Shown here: positions 17,659 through 26,870 of the stretch, piece by piece
Layout: every line of letters starts with the position of its first letter
How positions within the stretch are numbered: the stretch's first letter is position 1
DNA from: Alteribacillus persepolensis
GTDB taxonomy: Bacteria > Bacillota > Bacilli > Bacillales > Marinococcaceae
NCBI RefSeq assembly: GCF_900099605.1
Contig: NZ_FNDK01000008.1
Coordinates: forward strand, 62,001-126,000
DNA: 64,000 nucleotides
Direction: 5' to 3'
Made by a program: the position numbers and the translations under genes
Notes under the pieces: model-generated
Told to the model about the DNA's origin: nothing
Seen by the model: only the letters and a program-made list of their open reading frames with translations
The model's database searches: none

Positions 17659-18138
17659 TTACCCAAATACGACATAATGACCGGCAATAGCAATGATAAT
17701 TCCTAACAATGCCCCGAAAAATACCTCAATAGGCTGATGGCCTAACAATTCTTTTAATTCCTGGCGCTTTTGATTGTCTTCCTTATTTTGCCAAGCCTTT
17801 GCTTCTGTTACAAACTTATTAAAGTCAACGACAAGTTGATTTAACACTGTCGCATGATATCCGGCATGACGCCTGACCCCTGTAGCATCAAACATGACAA
17901 TGACACCGAATACGGTGCAAATGGCAAAGAGGGCAGAATCAAAGCCGTGTTCAATACCTATTGCAGTCGACACAGATGTAACAGCGGCAGAATGAGAGCT
18001 TGGCATTCCACCAGTACTTGTTACTAACGTAAAATCCCATTTTTTTGATGCGATATAAGACAGCGGAATCTTAATTCCTTGTGCAAAGAAAATTGAAATG
18101 AGTGCAATCCATAGTGGAAAGTTATGCAGCAATTCCAT
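17659..18138 (-). CDS. yuiD: Divergent PAP2-family membrane protein YuiD
   Basis: 159 residues with about four membrane segments. Family hallmarks are SYIASKKWD, STGGMPSSHSAAVTSVSTAIG and DATGVRRHAGYHA, which correspond to the phosphatase motifs of acid PAP2 enzymes. The substrate is unknown. It is 22 bases upstream of the BtuF-like gene on the same strand and probably co-transcribed with it. Confidence 0.9.
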   Translation of the reverse strand: MELLHNFPLWIALISIFFAQGIKIPLSYIASKKWDFTLVTSTGGMPSSHSAAVTSVSTAIGIEHGFDSALFAICTVFGVIVMFDATGVRRHAGYHATVLNQLVVDFNKFVTEAKAWQNKEDNQKRQELKELLGHQPIEVFFGALLGIIIAIAGHYVVFG

Positions 18139-18275
18139 TGTGTGAACGTCCTTTCGATATCTATACTGTTAACGAAACGGAGTGTGTTAAAGATTATTTT
18201 TGTATGTACAAACTGCCTCTTTTATCTAGGAACAAAGGCTGTTATACTTAATGGTACATAAAAATTCTAACAGTT

Positions 18276-18304
18276 TTGACAATTTGCTAATATTTTTAGA
18301 TAAT
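18276..18304 (+). promoter_or_regulatory. Promoter of the TRAP transporter operon
   Basis: TTGACA (18276-18281), 17-base spacer, GATAAT (18299-18304). It leaves a leader of about 270 bases before dctQ; the leader includes an imperfect CATTCA/TGAATG hairpin near 18483-18504. No known riboswitch pattern was recognised. Confidence 0.65.
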
Positions 18305-18579
18305 ACACGTATTTATTATAGCATAGAAACATAACCTGTCATTTTTAAAATAATATTGATTCGGTGTACCTGTGAGGATGGAACCATATAAAAATAATCA
18401 GTACTCTGTTGTATTTATATTTCTGATATAGTATTCTCTTATACCCTCAGTCGCATTATTACGCAAATTTAAAGCTATATCATTCATTTCAGCATTTGAA
18501 TGACGGTAATTCCTTCATATATGATGGTTTTTGTAGAAAAATTGTAAAAAATACTTGATCCACGTCGGTGGAGAAATGG

Positions 18580-19143
18580 ATGCTGATGATCATGAAAGTA
18601 ATAAAGTGGTTTGATACCGTATTGCGCAGACTAGAAGAAATTATTTTAAGCCTGGCTATTATAACAATAACGGTTATGGTATCTGGAAATGCGCTCAGCC
18701 GTAATTTCTTTGGACGAAGCTGGTCGTTTACAGAAGAAATTAGTGAGTTGGCTCTTTACATGGCAACCTTTATGGGGATAAGCTATGTGGCTAGGAAAGG
18801 ACGGCATATCAGCATGTCTGCTTTATTTGACAATGTGCCGTTTGCGTTTAGGAAAACGTTAGCGCTGCTGATCCCTCTGGTTACAGCCATCATTATGTTT
18901 GTACTAGCTTATTATTCATACGATTATGTTCAATCCGTGAATGAATCCGGACGCGTTACTTCCGCGCTCCGCTTCCCATATTTTTGGATGCTAATTTGGG
19001 TTCCAATTGGGTTTGTTTTAGGCGGTATACAATTTCTTAGAAACTTTTGGGTGAACGTTCGTAATAAAGATGTATACCTTGCAGCGGAACGAAAGGACTA
19101 CGATGACGATGACGAAGTAGAGCAGTCAGGGTCATCTGTCTAA
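18580..19143 (+). CDS. dctQ: TRAP transporter small membrane subunit (DctQ)
   Basis: 187-residue DctQ family protein with four membrane helices (about 25-45, 60-80, 95-115, 135-155 after the start). Typical features are the N-terminal SGNALSRNFFGRSWSFTEE and SYVARKGRHISMSAL. Partner of the large subunit in an Na+-driven, binding-protein-dependent importer of organic acids. The acidic tail DYDDDDEVEQ is unusual. ATG 18580 is chosen because GGTGGAG lies 6 bases upstream; GTG 18568 is in frame. Confidence 0.92.
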   Translation: MLMIMKVIKWFDTVLRRLEEIILSLAIITITVMVSGNALSRNFFGRSWSFTEEISELALYMATFMGISYVARKGRHISMSALFDNVPFAFRKTLALLIPLVTAIIMFVLAYYSYDYVQSVNESGRVTSALRFPYFWMLIWVPIGFVLGGIQFLRNFWVNVRNKDVYLAAERKDYDDDDEVEQSGSSV

Positions 19144-19170
19144 AAAAATGAGAACAGTGGGGAAGAACAC

Positions 19171-20436
19171 ATGATAACAACACTTATACTCATCATGGTT
19201 GTGTTTTTACTATTAGGCTTTCCAATGGTCATTCCATTAATTCTGGCGCCATTGGTAGTCGTTATATTCTTTTTTCCAAATCTTGAACCATATTTGATGA
19301 TTCAGCAGATGCTAAACGGTATTTCAGAACCAGCGCTGTTAGCTGTTCCTTTATTTATATTTGCGGCTGACATTATGTCTATGGGGTTAACTTCCCGGCG
19401 CCTTTTGGATTTCGTTGGTTCCTTTGTTGGCCACCTGCGAGGAGGCTACGCGATTACGACTGCAGCGGCTTGCACGCTGTTTGGTTCGATATCAGGCTCC
19501 ACGCAAGGGACGGTTGTTGCTATTGGCAGGCCGATGCGTGAGAGATTGTTGAAAGTTGGGTATAAAGATTCAACTGCGATTGCATTTATCATTAACTCGA
19601 GCGATGTGGCGCTGCTAGTGCCGCCTAGTATCGGTATGATAATTTACGGTCTTATTTCCGGCACTTCTGTCGGGGAATTGTTTATTGCTGGAATCGGGCC
19701 GGGTGTTTTAATCTTTTTGTTTTTTGCTGTGTATGCCTACATACATGCAAAGCTGTTTCGTATTCCATTAGCTGATAAAGCTACGTGGTCGGATAGACTT
19801 GTTTTTACATGGAGAGCCATATTTCCGCTGATGTTTCCCGTTATTATTGTTGGCGGTATTTACTCTGGCTTTTTCACACCGACAGAAGCGGCAGGGATTT
19901 CTGTGTTATATGCATTATTGTTAGAAATTGTTATTTTTCGGTCGTTCAAGCCGTCTCAAATACCAAAAGTGGCATTGTCGACTGGTCTTGTTACATCAGC
20001 GGTGTTTATCCTTGTGGCAGGAGGACAGGCGTTTGCTTGGGCAATATCATATGCAAGAGTTCCGCAAATGATCACGGAGACCTTTTTAGGTGGAAACCCA
20101 GGACCGATCTATGTATTAATGATTGTTTCTATTTTCTTTTTCATCGGCTGTATGTTTGTTGATCCTATTGTTGTGATTTTAATTTTGACACCGATTTTTG
20201 CACCTGCTGCCCAGCAAGCCGGAATTGATCCGGTTCACCTTGGGGTAGTAATTACGTTCCAAGCAGCACTAGGGTCTGCAACACCGCCGTTTGGGGTCGA
20301 CATATTTACCGCCAGTGCGGTGTTTAATCGGTCATATTTAGATACGATTAAAGGAACACCGCCATTCATTGTCATGATGGTGATTGTATGTATTCTATTA
20401 ATCTTGTTTCCTGAGATCTCTCTATTCCTGTTATAA
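19171..20436 (+). CDS. dctM: TRAP transporter large membrane subunit (DctM)
   Basis: 421-residue polytopic protein of the DctM family, about 12 membrane segments. Recognisable signatures are EPALLAVPLFIFAADIM, GSISGSTQGTVVAIG, INSSDVALLVPPSIGMIIYG and FTPTEAAGISVLYALLLE. It forms the ion-coupled transport channel. It follows dctQ by 27 bases and precedes dctP; the Q-M-P order is less usual than P-Q-M. Confidence 0.95.
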   Translation: MITTLILIMVVFLLLGFPMVIPLILAPLVVVIFFFPNLEPYLMIQQMLNGISEPALLAVPLFIFAADIMSMGLTSRRLLDFVGSFVGHLRGGYAITTAAACTLFGSISGSTQGTVVAIGRPMRERLLKVGYKDSTAIAFIINSSDVALLVPPSIGMIIYGLISGTSVGELFIAGIGPGVLIFLFFAVYAYIHAKLFRIPLADKATWSDRLVFTWRAIFPLMFPVIIVGGIYSGFFTPTEAAGISVLYALLLEIVIFRSFKPSQIPKVALSTGLVTSAVFILVAGGQAFAWAISYARVPQMITETFLGGNPGPIYVLMIVSIFFFIGCMFVDPIVVILILTPIFAPAAQQAGIDPVHLGVVITFQAALGSATPPFGVDIFTASAVFNRSYLDTIKGTPPFIVMMVIVCILLILFPEISLFLL

Positions 20437-20484
20437 ACAGGAAGTGAGATATATTTATTAAGAATTTTTAGGGGGTAATGAAAA

Positions 20485-21567
20485 ATGAAAAAAAGAAGGT
20501 TTAGCTGGCTGATGAGCACAGCGCTCGTTTCGTCATTGGTGCTTGCTGCTTGCGGCGGCGGTGGTGATAACGGCGGGGAAGGTGATTCTGCCGGTGAAGG
20601 TGGAGAAGGAGAAACGTATAACTGGCGCTTTGTCACTGAAGAAAATGATGGACAAGTACAGTATGAGTATGCAGAAGAATTTGCAAAGCGTTTAGAAGAA
20701 AAGTCAGATGGACAAATTACAATGGATGTGTATGAATTCGGCCAACTTGGAAGCGAAGTGGACCAAGTAGAGCAGCTTCAAAGCGGAGCAGTTGAGTTTG
20801 CCATTGTTTCACCAGGATTTACTGGAACAATGGTCGAAGAAGGCCAAGTGTTTGCACTGCAATTTCTTCTCCCGGATGATCAAGAAGTCACACATGAGCT
20901 GTTGAACACGAGTGAAGCATTGAATGAAGACCTGGCAGCATTATATGAAGAAAATAATATTAAACCGTTAGCGTTTTGGACAGAAGGGGCAATGCAGTGG
21001 ACAGGCAATAAGGAGCTGACTTCTCCAGAAGACTTTGAAGGGTTTAAAATGAGAACCCAAGATTCTCCGCTGATTCAAGAAAGTTACAGAGCATACGGAG
21101 CGGACCCGTCTGTTATGAGTGCGGGTGACTTATACGGTGCGCTGCAGCAAGGTACGGTGGATGGACAAGAAAATCCAATCTTCTTTATTGCCGACTCTTC
21201 TTACCATGAAGTACAAGATTATATGACAATTTCCAACCATAACACGTATGTGGCGATGACAACCGTTAATCCAACATTTTACAATGATTTGCCAGATGAC
21301 ATCAAAGCATTGATTGACGAAACGGTAGAAGAGATGAGAGACGTTGGTTTTGAGATGCAAAAAGAGCTAAATGATGAATTGTTGGATGAAATTGAAAACA
21401 ATGAAGAAAATCCGACAGAAGTAACGGAATTGACGGAGGAGCAGCGTGAGGCATTCCGCGAGCTGCAAGTACCGCAGCGGGACTTTTTCAGAGAAAATGG
21501 CGGTGAACAAGCGGGAGAAATTCTTGATAAATTACAAGCAGAAATTGAAGAGCTGCAAGGTGAATAA
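20485..21567 (+). CDS. dctP: TRAP transporter solute-binding lipoprotein (DctP)
   Basis: 360-residue extracellular binding protein with lipoprotein signal: MKKRRF, hydrophobic stretch, lipobox LAAC with C23 as the lipidated residue. A Gly/Asp/Glu-rich linker follows. The DctP fold is clear from YNWRFVTEEN, EFAKRLEEKSDGQITMDVYEFGQLGSE, GFKMRTQDSPL and GTVDGQENP. The protein is very acidic, as in salt-loving Bacillaceae. Substrate not predictable from sequence; carboxylic acids are typical. RBS AGGGGGTAATG. Confidence 0.94.
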   Translation: MKKRRFSWLMSTALVSSLVLAACGGGGDNGGEGDSAGEGGEGETYNWRFVTEENDGQVQYEYAEEFAKRLEEKSDGQITMDVYEFGQLGSEVDQVEQLQSGAVEFAIVSPGFTGTMVEEGQVFALQFLLPDDQEVTHELLNTSEALNEDLAALYEENNIKPLAFWTEGAMQWTGNKELTSPEDFEGFKMRTQDSPLIQESYRAYGADPSVMSAGDLYGALQQGTVDGQENPIFFIADSSYHEVQDYMTISNHNTYVAMTTVNPTFYNDLPDDIKALIDETVEEMRDVGFEMQKELNDELLDEIENNEENPTEVTELTEEQREAFRELQVPQRDFFRENGGEQAGEILDKLQAEIEELQGE

Positions 21568-21573
21568 AGGAAA

Positions 21574-21606
21574 AAGGAACCCTTCCACACGAGGGTTCCT
21601 TTTTTT
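21574..21606 (+). terminator. Terminator of the TRAP operon
   Basis: AAGGAACCCT pairs with AGGGTTCCTT around a short loop, then a run of T. Confidence 0.9.
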
Positions 21607-21685
21607 GCCGCCAAGATGCTTTCTGATAAGGTAAGAAAGTATAAAAGATCGGCGTTTTCACTGATACAGAGTATTTTTAGTTATA

Positions 21686-22270
21686 TTATGCTGTTCGCTG
21701 CTGAGTGTAGGTGCTGTTTCGGCAGATGAGGCGGTACAACTTAGGTGCTGCAGCGGCTGCAAGTGCTGTGAAAATAATATCTTTAATTAGCGGGAAAATC
21801 ATCCACGCCCATACCATAGAATAGGTGAAACCTTCTGGAGCCTCTGCAATCCATAGGTAAGCATAATACATGTAATGTGTACCGATTAAGTAATTGACAG
21901 CAAGCCCGATAAATGAGGCAATAAAAAATGTAGGCAGAGTTGGGTTTTGTTTATGCTCAATGATTTTTCCGGTAAGATAAGCGGTTAAAATAAACGATAA
22001 AATAAAACCGAATGTTGGACTGACGAGAGCGCGCAATCCCCCCGAAAATTCAGCAAATACAGGGATGCCGACTAAGCCGGTCAACATATAAACAACCATG
22101 GCTAAAGCGCCAAGTCTGCTTCCTAAAAGGGATCCAGCAAGCATGGCAATAATGGGCTGCAGTGTAATAGGGACGCCGCCGATGACAAGGTAAGCAGTGA
22201 TATTGGCACCAATACCCATTAAAGCGGCAAATAATGCGACCAGCACCATGTCCAGCGGTTTTAATTTCAT
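21686..22270 (-). CDS. bioY: Biotin transporter BioY
   Basis: 194-residue S-component of ECF biotin uptake with about six membrane helices. Conserved segments are ITAYLVIGGVPITLQPIIAMLAG, LGALAMVVYMLTGLVGIPVF and GGLRALVSPTFGFI. It relies on shared EcfA/A'/T modules, which are not in the window. ATG follows AAAGGGGGAGATCGTCA. A BirA-like operator overlaps the promoter, so biotin repression is likely. Confidence 0.96.
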   Translation of the reverse strand: MKLKPLDMVLVALFAALMGIGANITAYLVIGGVPITLQPIIAMLAGSLLGSRLGALAMVVYMLTGLVGIPVFAEFSGGLRALVSPTFGFILSFILTAYLTGKIIEHKQNPTLPTFFIASFIGLAVNYLIGTHYMYYAYLWIAEAPEGFTYSMVWAWMIFPLIKDIIFTALAAAAAPKLYRLICRNSTYTQQRTA

Positions 22271-22293
22271 TGACGATCTCCCCCTTTTTACAT

Positions 22294-22345
22294 ATCGTAA
22301 TCGAATGAGTTATTTATGTCAACTTAACAAAAATTAAAGTTAACG
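22294..22345 (-). promoter_or_regulatory. bioY promoter with BirA-like operator
   Basis: Minus strand: TTGACA (22317-22322), 17-base spacer, TACGAT (22294-22299). A dyad TGTCAACT (22317-22324) - 13 bases - AGTTAACG (22338-22345) covers the -35 and has the same 29-base span as the B. subtilis BirA operator TGTTAACC-13-GGTTAACA, with 6 of 8 matches per arm. Confidence 0.65.
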
Positions 22346-22453
22346 TAATTGTTTCGGTTTATAACTACACTGCCGTTGGATTTTAAAAAAGGGGAAACGT
22401 ATAATATAAAAGTAGAACAGAAGCCAAAAGGTTAACTGGAGGATGTAAGGAAT

Positions 22454-23182
22454 ATGGATGCATCAAGAAAGCAGGATTTGCGAGTAATATCACATCGGGG
22501 GCAAACATCAGAACATGTCCATGAAAATACACTGGAAGCGTTTCAACAGGCGGTTGATCTAGGCGCAGACGCGATTGAAACCGATGTTAGACAAACAAAA
22601 GATCGGCAGCTTGTCTGTACGCATGACCGCAGCTGGAACGGACAGCTTATTAAAAATATGACTTATGATGAGTGGAAACGGCAAACAGTAAAAAAAGAAG
22701 GCTGGCGCCCTCCGCTTTTATCGGAAGTATTATCTATGTGCGAAGGCACTATACCGCTTAATTTGGAAATTAAAGAAAAGGGTCTGGAAGAGGAAATTGT
22801 AAAAGGCATTCCCGTCTCTTATCCTATCCACGAATTGCTTTTTTCATCGTTTGACGACACAGTGATTGAGAAATTAAAACAGATTAATCAAACGTTTCAA
22901 ACAGCTTTAGTTATAGGAAAATCTCTCCTCCCTTCATCTAATAAAAGTGTTTCGTATTTACAAGATTTGTATCCTGAAGAGCGTTTACGGAAAACAAAAG
23001 CGGACGCAGTCTGTCCTTATCATTTGTTAGCAAGTAAAGCTTTCATTGCGCGTATGCACCGGCAGGGATATGAAGTAAATGTGTGGACGGTAAACAGCAA
23101 AGAGAAGATAAGAAAATTGAAAGCATTTCAAGTCGATGCAATATTCACAGATGATGTTAAATTAGCATTAAGCTGCAAATAA
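22454..23182 (+). CDS. Glycerophosphodiester phosphodiesterase
   Basis: 242-residue cytoplasmic GDPD of the UgpQ/GlpQ type, releasing glycerol-3-phosphate from deacylated phospholipids. TIM-barrel motifs: ISHRGQTSEHVHENTLEAF near residue 12, ADAIETDVRQTKD, the catalytic THDRSW, and PLNLEIKEKG; the C-terminal VNVWTVNSKEKIRKL and AIFTDDV are typical. No signal peptide. ATG follows TGGAGGATGTAAGGAAT. Confidence 0.93.
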   Translation: MDASRKQDLRVISHRGQTSEHVHENTLEAFQQAVDLGADAIETDVRQTKDRQLVCTHDRSWNGQLIKNMTYDEWKRQTVKKEGWRPPLLSEVLSMCEGTIPLNLEIKEKGLEEEIVKGIPVSYPIHELLFSSFDDTVIEKLKQINQTFQTALVIGKSLLPSSNKSVSYLQDLYPEERLRKTKADAVCPYHLLASKAFIARMHRQGYEVNVWTVNSKEKIRKLKAFQVDAIFTDDVKLALSCK

Positions 23183-23321
23183 TCCAAACATCTTCATTGC
23201 TAAAGACTCCAATGCATTGTAAGATAACTATAGGGAAAATGAAGTTCTTCCATAGAAAGCAGTTGACGTTTGCGTACAACGTTGTAAATGGATAGATGAA
23301 ATAATAAAAGGAGTGTTGTTC

Positions 23322-23792
23322 ATGGCACGTGTAGAGAGCTTTGAACTCGACCATACCATTGTAAAAGCGCCGTATGTCCGCCATGCAGGTGTGCAGCGTA
23401 TAGGTTCTGACGGAGTAGTAAACAAATTTGATATCCGCTTTTGCCAGCCGAATAAACAAAATTTGCAGCCGCCAGTCATTCATACCTTGGAGCATTTACT
23501 TGCGTTGAACATCCGCCGTTTTGCAGAAGAATATGATCATTTTGAGGTAATTGACTTGTCCCCAATGGGATGTCAGACGGGATTTTATCTCATTATAAAC
23601 GGCGAGCCAAAAATCGAAGAGTTAATTGATGTTTTAGAGAAGACGATGAAATATTCCTTAGATTTAGAAGAAGTGCCGGCTGCGAATGAAAAACAGTGCG
23701 GCCAGGCAAAGCTTCATCATTTAGAAGGAGCTAAGAAGTGGATGAACTATTGGCTCGAGCAAGATAAAAACGAATTAAAACAAGTATTTTGA
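23322..23792 (+). CDS. luxS: S-ribosylhomocysteine lyase (AI-2 synthase)
   Basis: Splits S-ribosylhomocysteine into homocysteine and DPD, the AI-2 precursor, in SAM recycling. 156 residues. The zinc site HTLEH near residue 54 and the C-terminal Cys in NEKQCGQAK, plus the catalytic Cys in [10 protein letters not shown], are all present. The start is ATG 23322 after AAAGGAGTG; a GTG three codons earlier is in frame. It fits with metK in the same window, both in the methyl cycle. Confidence 0.97.
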   Translation: MARVESFELDHTIVKAPYVRHAGVQRIGSDGVVNKFDIRFCQPNKQNLQPPVIHTLEHLLALNIRRFAEEYDHFEVIDLSPMGCQTGFYLIINGEPKIEELIDVLEKTMKYSLDLEEVPAANEKQCGQAKLHHLEGAKKWMNYWLEQDKNELKQVF

Positions 23793-23796
23793 TAAG

Positions 23797-23830
23797 AAAA
23801 GAGCTGAAACACACGTTTCAGCTCTTTTCT
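23797..23830. terminator. Bidirectional terminator between luxS and the isochorismatase-like gene
   Basis: AAAAGAGCTGAAAC pairs with GTTTCAGCTCTTTT around a 4-base loop; T-rich on both strands. The stop codon of the minus-strand gene lies inside it. Confidence 0.9.
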
Positions 23831-24438
23831 TTTGTGTAATAAGCACGAGCTCGTTCAATAATGTCGCTCATATCATAGTCAACGGATGGAGAAATATCTG
23901 CTTTTAGTACGTTGTTCATCAATCGTAAAGCTTGGTCGTTATCTACTTTTTCGTTGGATGCTGTACAGTCAGATGGAATGTACAGCTGATAATGGCGCAT
24001 GTATGCATCATTGGCTGTGAATTGAATGCACATGTTACCAGCAACTCCAGTAATGATAAGAGTTTTTACTTCTAAATAGTCAAGCAGAAGGTCAAGCGGT
24101 GTTGCAAAAAACGCGGAAAATTGCGGCTTTAACACAAAATAATCATCACTGTCAGGTTCGAGCCATTCGGTAATAGGTTTTCCTTTGACGTTGTTTTGTT
24201 TGCAGTGAGCAACTAACTCTTTAAAATCACTTTGCCAGCGGCCATAGTTGTCATTAACATAAATGACAGGAATATCGTACTGTTTTGCTCTTTTTTTTAA
24301 TTCTGCAATATTTTTGGCAGCTTCAAAGGCGAATGGAAATAATTTATCACTGTCTTCAAATTCCATATCGTTGATCATATCGATAATCAGCAGGGCAGTG
24401 CTGGCGCTTCCGCCAACATGTGGACGCTTTTGAACCAC
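23818..24438 (-). CDS. Isochorismatase-family cysteine hydrolase
   Basis: 206-residue hydrolase of the nicotinamidase/isochorismatase superfamily. The triad is D20 (LLIIDMINDM), K104 (FVLKPQFSAFF) and C137 (ITGVAGNMCIQFTANDA). GTG 24438 follows GGAGGG by 7 bases. The true substrate (amide, carbamate or isochorismate) cannot be told; it stands alone with no biosynthetic partner. Confidence 0.9.
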   Translation of the reverse strand: MVQKRPHVGGSASTALLIIDMINDMEFEDSDKLFPFAFEAAKNIAELKKRAKQYDIPVIYVNDNYGRWQSDFKELVAHCKQNNVKGKPITEWLEPDSDDYFVLKPQFSAFFATPLDLLLDYLEVKTLIITGVAGNMCIQFTANDAYMRHYQLYIPSDCTASNEKVDNDQALRLMNNVLKADISPSVDYDMSDIIERARAYYTKEKS

Positions 24439-24597
24439 CGAAGATCCCTCCAGTCATTCATTTTTCTTCGTTACTATTCCCTTATTTCACTTCCTTAAAT
24501 CACCTACACAACTCCTCGCAAAAACGATAATATGATAAGATAGACGTTATATGAGGATATACTTGCTTTGTTGCTTGAAGGGAAAGGAGTCATCAAG

Positions 24598-25095
24598 GTG
24601 GAGAACAAAAAGCTGGAAGTTCTGCGATTACTAGAGGAAAATGGACGAATGGATGTCAGCACCATTGCTAAAATGGTGGATGAAAAGGAAAAAAAGGTCC
24701 AGTCCATGATAGATGAATTAGAAGAAGAAAACATTATTGTCAGTTATGCTGCAGTGGTAGATTGGAGCAAAGTGAATGAGCGTGAAGGCGTTACGGCGAT
24801 GATTGATGTAAAAGTAACACCGCAGCGCGGCGTAGGCTTTGATGAGGTCGCCGAACGGATTTATCGTTTTCCGGAAGTAAAAGCTTTGTATTTAGTGTCT
24901 GGTGCTTATGATTTATCTGTCGTTATAGATGGCAACACGATGTCTGAAATTGCGAACTTTGTGTCTGAAAAGCTGTCTGCACTTGATTCTGTCATCTCTA
25001 CGACGACACATTTCAGGTTAAAGACATACAAACATGACGGCGTTGTATTTGGTGATGAAGACGACGATGATAAAAGGATAGTGGTGGCACCATGA
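24598..25095 (+). CDS. yugG: Lrp/AsnC-family transcription regulator YugG
   Basis: 165 residues: an N-terminal winged helix-turn-helix (KLEVLRLLEENGRMDVSTIAKMV) and a C-terminal RAM/AsnC effector domain (about 65-145; EREGVTAMIDVKV, VKALYLVSGAYDLSVVIDG). It ends in an acidic tail. GTG 24598 follows AAAGGAG by 8 bases. Its stop overlaps the patA start (ATGA), so it probably controls and is co-expressed with that aminotransferase. Confidence 0.9.
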   Translation: MENKKLEVLRLLEENGRMDVSTIAKMVDEKEKKVQSMIDELEEENIIVSYAAVVDWSKVNEREGVTAMIDVKVTPQRGVGFDEVAERIYRFPEVKALYLVSGAYDLSVVIDGNTMSEIANFVSEKLSALDSVISTTTHFRLKTYKHDGVVFGDEDDDDKRIVVAP

Positions 25096-26273
25096 CGATT
25101 TCATCTTTTCGACAGACAGATCGGTTGTCTAAATCTGTTCAAAATATTAAACCTTCCGGCATACGACGTTTTTTTGATATGGCATCAACGATGGAAAATG
25201 TTATTTCTCTCGGTGTAGGAGAGCCTGATTTTGTAACGCCGTGGAATGTAAGAGAGGCAAGCATTGCTTCTATGGAAAGAGGATATACTTCGTATACATC
25301 AAACGCCGGCGTATTCGAACTTCGAGAAGAAATTGCGCGTTATTTAGATGACCGATTTTCAACACCTTATGATCCTGAAAAAGAAATAATCGTTACGGTA
25401 GGAGCGAGCGAAGCGATTGATATTACGATGCGTGCTACCATTAATCCCGGCGAGGAAGTCGTTATTATTGAACCGGGGTTTGTCGCATACGCACCAATTG
25501 TTTCACTAGCCGGAGGAGTTCCAGTTTCGATTGGGACGAAAAAAGAAAATGGATTTAAGCTGACAAAAGAAGAATTAGAAGCAGCTATCACACCAAATAC
25601 AAAAGCTGTTATGCTTTGTTTCCCGAACAATCCAACTGGGGCTGTGATGACAAAAGACGAACTTCTCCCAATTGCAGAAGTCATTCAAAAGCATAATTTG
25701 TTAGTTATTTCTGATGAAATTTATGCGGAATTAAGTTATGACAATGAGCATTACAGTTTTCCGCGGCTGCCAAATATGAGAGACCGGACAATTTTAATAT
25801 CTGGCTTTTCAAAAGCATTTGCGATGACTGGCTGGCGGCTTGGATTTGTATGTGCGCCGTCCGATATTTCCAGTGCGATGTTGAAAATCCATCAATACAC
25901 GATGATGTGCGCGTCATCACTTGCTCAATACGGTGCGCTTGAAGCGCTGCAAAATGGAAGAGAAGAAGTTGAGCGGATGGTAACGAGCTATAGACAGCGG
26001 CGCAATTTTATCGTTAAAGCATTTTCGGAAATAGGCATGTCGTGCCATGTGCCTGGTGGTGCGTTTTATGCGTTTCCGTCTATCGAAAAGACAGGCATGG
26101 ACTCGGAGAAATTTGCAGAAGAGCTGTTAAAAGAAGAGCAAGTAGCAGTTGTGCCAGGAAATGTGTTCGGAGAAGGCGGAGACGGACATATCCGCTGTTC
26201 TTATGCAACTTCTATGGATTCCCTGCAAACGGCGATAGAAAGAATGGGACGATTTTTGGAAAAACATTCATAA
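25092..26273 (+). CDS. patA: PLP-dependent aminotransferase class I (PatA/YugH)
   Basis: 393-residue fold-type I aminotransferase. It begins with the ISLGVGEPDFVTP motif, has FPNNPTGAVM near 170, SDEIYAELSYD near 200 and the PLP lysine in LISGFSKAFAMTGWRLGF near 235; the substrate-carboxylate Arg is in HIRCSYATS. B. subtilis PatA/YugH acts on aromatic or diaminopimelate-pathway substrates. It overlaps yugG by 4 bases and ends a two-gene operon. Confidence 0.94.
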   Translation: MTISSFRQTDRLSKSVQNIKPSGIRRFFDMASTMENVISLGVGEPDFVTPWNVREASIASMERGYTSYTSNAGVFELREEIARYLDDRFSTPYDPEKEIIVTVGASEAIDITMRATINPGEEVVIIEPGFVAYAPIVSLAGGVPVSIGTKKENGFKLTKEELEAAITPNTKAVMLCFPNNPTGAVMTKDELLPIAEVIQKHNLLVISDEIYAELSYDNEHYSFPRLPNMRDRTILISGFSKAFAMTGWRLGFVCAPSDISSAMLKIHQYTMMCASSLAQYGALEALQNGREEVERMVTSYRQRRNFIVKAFSEIGMSCHVPGGAFYAFPSIEKTGMDSEKFAEELLKEEQVAVVPGNVFGEGGDGHIRCSYATSMDSLQTAIERMGRFLEKHS

Positions 26274-26412
26274 GGTCTCTTAGAGTGTCTTATCAGCAGT
26301 TTGCTCTGCCATTTTCTAGTCGGCACACACGCAGAAGTTCACGTGTGTATCCGTTGTTCTGCTGCGCTCCATTTTTCACATGCACAATGATAACCAAAGG
26401 ATAGTATATAGA

Positions 26413-26460
26413 AAGGGTGTTCTAGGGGGTGAAAACCTCTTTTAGAGCACCCTTGATTTT
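26413..26460 (+). terminator. Hairpin past patA
   Basis: AAGGGTGTTCTA (26413-26424) pairs with TAGAGCACCCTT (26443-26454), then GATTTTT. It lies 140 bases past the patA stop; a likely terminator. Confidence 0.55.
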
Positions 26461-26732
26461 TGGGTTTTATAACGTTTGTTGGGGTTATTACCATTTCTCT
26501 TTCTGGCTGGATGGCTCCTCCGGCTCACTTGCTGCGGGCAGTGCTTTAAGCTCATCGGGGAGTATCCCTCTGATAGATCTCCAGCTGCTGCTATTCCCGC
26601 AGGTGTCTTCTGTGGTCGGTGTCAACCAGGCCATGGACTGGGAAAAACTCGGTTTGTCGCCGGGCTTTCAGGGTGGGGGTCCTTTTTTGGCATTGTCACA
26701 GGATGTGCTTCCACAGGATGTGGTGACTTCTA
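26461..26732. other. Gene-free GC-richer stretch
   Basis: No supported gene. Open frames here are Pro, Ser and Gly rich, lack ribosome sites and run into repeat sequence. The base composition differs from the neighbouring genes, consistent with old repeat or element remains. Confidence 0.4.
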
Positions 26733-26870
26733 CGTTGCACACAGGACGTGTGCGTTCTTAGTAGAAGTACCTTACCGAAGTACCTTACCGAAGTACCTTT
26801 ACAGAAGCTCCTTATCACCGCAGCCGAACGACGTCTCTCTTTCAAGGGGCTTGCGCTTTTCTTTTGTCTA
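26733..26870. repeat. Dispersed repeat copy B with 13-base tandem repeat
   Basis: Copy of the element at 15866-16020 (shared CACAGGACGTGTGCGTTCTT, CACCGCAGCCGAACG, CTTTCAAGG). Inside it GAAGTACCTTACC is repeated three times at 26764-26802, the third copy ending TTTAC. The tandem block is absent from copy A and may be a local expansion. Confidence 0.65.
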
